Of a stretch of DNA of 64,000 nt, positions 62,410-64,000 are shown piece after piece. Position numbers and translations under genes: made by a program. A model generated the notes under the pieces. The model was not told where the DNA came from. It searched no databases and saw only the letters and a list, made by a program, of their open reading frames with translations. The stretch is from E44-bin89 sp034409565. Lineage in GTDB: Bacteria; Chloroflexota; Dehalococcoidia; Dehalococcoidales; RBG-16-60-22. The stretch spans positions 142,479 through 206,478 of the forward strand of contig DAOUMS010000022.1 in the NCBI GenBank assembly GCA_034409565.1, written 5' to 3'. Within the stretch, counting starts at the first letter, position 1, and every line of letters begins with the position of its first letter.

Positions 62410-62580
62410 TCAATCAAATCGCTCTTTACCTTCATTTTCCTGTGCCTTTGCCTTCTCCCATGCCCGAGTCATTGCATACAATCCCAATACTATAAACAAT
62501 ATTCCACAAATTAAGAACTCCCATGATTCTACTCCGTCCTTATCCAGTGACAATAGCAAAAATACTACGCCAATAAGCAA
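62410..62580 (-). CDS. Possible small two-helix membrane protein, start uncertain
   Basis: A minus-strand frame ending TGA (62410-62412) encodes LLIGVVFLLLSLDKDGVESW, a second helix FLICGILFIVLGLYAM and a charged tail (ending GKERFD). The protein-like sequence continues upstream (RRSWIVSTWGTIY) to a stop at 62620-62622 without an ATG. The start may be TTG at 62580, ATT at 62607, or the 5' end may be frameshifted. It lies upstream of dctP on the same strand. Resembles small TRAP-associated or stress membrane proteins only in size. Confidence 0.4.
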   Translation of the reverse strand: MLIGVVFLLLSLDKDGVESWEFLICGILFIVLGLYAMTRAWEKAKAQENEGKERFD

Positions 62581-62809
62581 GTATATAGTGCCCCAAGTCG
62601 AGACAATCCATGATCTTCTTTATCTTACCTACTATTCGTTCTAGCAGGGGTAGCAGACGGTTAGTTATAAAGCACTCCCACTAAGTAAATAATAGGGCAA
62701 AATATTGAAACAACCAAATGCAAATAAAACCGTGTAATACGCTACAGGCAGTATCTTTATGTATATGTATGTGGTATTATTCTTAGACTAACTCCTTTGG
62801 GTTATAATA

Positions 62810-62838
62810 TTTACAAAGCGTACTATTTTATTTATAAT
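62810..62838 (+). promoter_or_regulatory. Promoter of the LuxR-type regulator
   Basis: TTTACA (62810-62815), a 17-bp spacer, TATAAT (62833-62838). The rest of the AT-rich 62620-62930 interval shows no other feature I would defend. Confidence 0.6.
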
Positions 62839-62938
62839 CTCAAAATGAAAGCATATACATGACATGAACTTGCTGAGGCTATCTGATTATTCAATTGATC
62901 CTGATCCAGCAGAGAAGTTATGGCGAGGCATGGCAATG

Positions 62939-63625
62939 GACAAGATCAAAATCGTTATAGTGGACCCTAGGGAACTTAGCAGGAAGAGCCTTGAAAAATT
63001 AATGGGTAGCAGGCGTGAGTTACAAGTACTAGGGTCAACTCACTGTCAGAAGAGTGTCGATCTCGTTTCAACAACCAACCCGGATATCGTTCTATGGAAT
63101 TCACAAGTTGAAGTATGTGGCTTAACGTGTTCTTGCTCAGCAATTATAGACTCGATAAAGAAATTGTCTCCCCAGACGCAAGTAATTATTCTACGTGAGC
63201 CTCAAAAGCAGCCCATGCTTTTACATCCGCTCCAAGCAGGTGTCAGAGGATTCTTGAGCAAGACTATATCATTACCCGAACTCATTACAGCAATTTTAAG
63301 TGTGAAAGCAGGCGATCTTGTAATTGGTGCTGATTTCGTCGAAGAGCTCCTTGGTTCTCCAACGATAGATGAAACAAAGAAGCAAGTAGGCCGAAGGGAA
63401 TCGAAGTATGGCCTAAGTCAGCGAGAAAAGGATACCTTGATACTTCTAGCCAAAGGGAACTCTAATACCGAAATTGCTAGAACCTTATTCATCTCAAAGC
63501 ACACTGTTAAGGTCCATGTGAGCCACATTCTGAAGAAAATGAACTTACAATCGCGACAGCAAGCTGCTCTGCTGGCGCTTCAAACTATCTTAAATGCCAA
63601 CAAGTCCGAAATCGACAAGGAATGA
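62939..63625 (+). CDS. LuxR/NarL-family regulator with degenerate receiver domain
   Basis: DNA-binding regulator. The C-terminus has the LuxR HTH (LSQREKDTLILLAKGNSNTE, then ISKHTVKVHVSHILKKM). The N-terminus is a receiver-like domain (KIKIVIVDPRELSRKSLE), but the position of the phosphoacceptor Asp reads DIVLWNS, so Asn replaces Asp. The usual second acidic residue at the start is kept. It therefore probably responds without phosphorylation. I chose ATG 62939, with GCGAGGCATGGCA upstream; an in-frame ATG at 62864 lacks a ribosome site. It is divergent from the TRAP operon and is its likely regulator. 228 aa. Confidence 0.82.
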   Translation, partial: DKIKIVIVDPRELSRKSLEKLMGSRRELQVLGSTHCQKSVDLVSTTNPDIVLWNSQVEVCGLTCSCSAIIDSIKKLSPQTQVIILREPQKQPMLLHPLQAGVRGFLSKTISLPELITAILSVKAGDLVIGADFVEELLGSPTIDETKKQVGRRESKYGLSQREKDTLILLAKGNSNTEIARTLFISKHTVKVHVSHILKKMNLQSRQQAALLALQTILNANKSEIDKE

Positions 63626-63895
63626 GTGCAGGGCCAAAACTGACAGTGCACGAGCATAACTTCAACATCTAATCAGGTCAGTGTAGGGCGTGCGACTTTG
63701 AAGTGTTTTGTCAGCCTAAGGACAAAGCATGACTATGGCCATAGTAAATAGCTTGCGGAACAACGCTGTTAAACGAACAATGCAATTGGCAAAATCAAGC
63801 TGAGTTCTAGCTACTGTATAAATTAAGTTAAACGTATCAAAAAACATCCTTTCGTTACTTTCGATAAATCGAAAAATAAGATACGTTATTTTTAC
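63626..63895. other. Gene-free interval after the LuxR gene
   Basis: No credible gene. The minus-strand frame 63716-63964 has no ribosome site or recognisable motif and runs through the repeat array. AT-rich from about 63820. Confidence 0.5.
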
Positions 63896-63997
63896 GTTGA
63901 ACTCGTTGAGCTCAACACGTGTTGTAGAGCTCAACGGATCCCGGTTGAATTCTACAAGAGTCATAGAAGCTACGGTGTTGAAAAAGGTGAGTTCAAC
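63896..63997. repeat. Array of GTTGARYTC palindromic elements
   Basis: Five 9-mers of the same type: GTTGAACTC (63896), GTTGAGCTC (63905, directly adjoining), GAGCTCAAC (63927, inverted), GTTGAATTC (63944) and GAGTTCAAC (63989, inverted). 63905-63916 is a perfect 12-bp palindrome GTTGAGCTCAAC, and 63914-63923 is a second palindrome AACACGTGTT overlapping it. This looks like a multi-site operator or iteron-like array. The window ends inside or just after it. Confidence 0.65.
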
Positions 63998-64000
63998 AAC

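Noticed and set aside
63716..63964. 82-aa minus-strand ORF at the right end
   Set aside because: Passes through the palindromic array, no ribosome site or family features.
1..64000. CRISPR array, tRNA or rRNA genes, insertion sequences
   Set aside because: I scanned for direct-repeat/spacer patterns, tRNA cloverleaf blocks and transposase motifs and found none that I could support.

Overview
The window reads as a bacterial chromosome segment, most likely from the Chloroflexota class Dehalococcoidia or a close anaerobic relative. This is inferred, not proven. The supporting signs are a selenocysteine-containing FdnGHI-type formate dehydrogenase with FdhE, a complete hypFCDEAB cluster, a split glycine decarboxylase (gcvPA/gcvPB), lipoproteins with long Pro-Ala linkers, and a mix of Shine-Dalgarno and apparently leaderless genes. 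Most genes lie in tight operons with ATGA-type overlaps.

Layout. 81-5466: formate dehydrogenase operon, with an in-frame UGA read as selenocysteine plus its SECIS hairpin. 5548-13100: purine synthesis (guaA, purD, purE, purB, purC) with a transglutaminase-like lipoprotein and an NTF2-like protein mixed in; purD appears to start at AUA. 13323-18990: [NiFe]-hydrogenase maturation genes hypF-C-D-E-A-B, followed by a sugar-nucleotide-type SDR. 19893-21521: an NSS-family amino-acid symporter with an overlooked 35-residue MetS-like partner. 21719-22014: an unassigned structured RNA with its own promoter, a 14-codon ORF and a terminator. 22102-26890: non-oxidative pentose-phosphate and hexose genes (rpe facing tkt-rpiB-pgi). 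27016-31287: thiol-redox genes (tlpA-like, ccdA), a PD-(D/E)XK nuclease and a class III aminotransferase. 31389-37840: serine/glycine/lipoate region, with serA divergent from a tandem glycine riboswitch that controls gcvH-gcvPA-gcvPB-lipB-phosphatase. 37923-43478: ligA, pth, a SLOG protein, eno and gap.

43650-49086 is the most unusual part. Two paralogous tubulin-superfamily (CetZ-like) GTPases share a near-identical promoter and flank two Ala/Glu-rich coiled-coil proteins on the opposite strand. This looks like a self-contained cytoskeletal module. It is followed by dnaX (with a candidate -1 frameshift site), ybaB, recR, a methyltransferase, a DUF4405-like membrane protein, recO and lysS.

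From about 55,380 to the end the DNA becomes AT-rich and accessory. It carries a HEPN-like protein, a decayed isocitrate/isopropylmalate dehydrogenase fragment, a catabolic operon (TRAP transporter dctPQM, a cupin, MmgE/PrpD), a divergent LuxR-type regulator whose receiver has lost its phosphoacceptor Asp, and an array of GTTGARYTC-type palindromic elements at the right edge.

Together the genes point to an anaerobe that oxidises formate at the outer face of the membrane, uses a [NiFe] hydrogenase encoded elsewhere, makes its own purines, serine and glycine, and takes up amino acids and organic acids.
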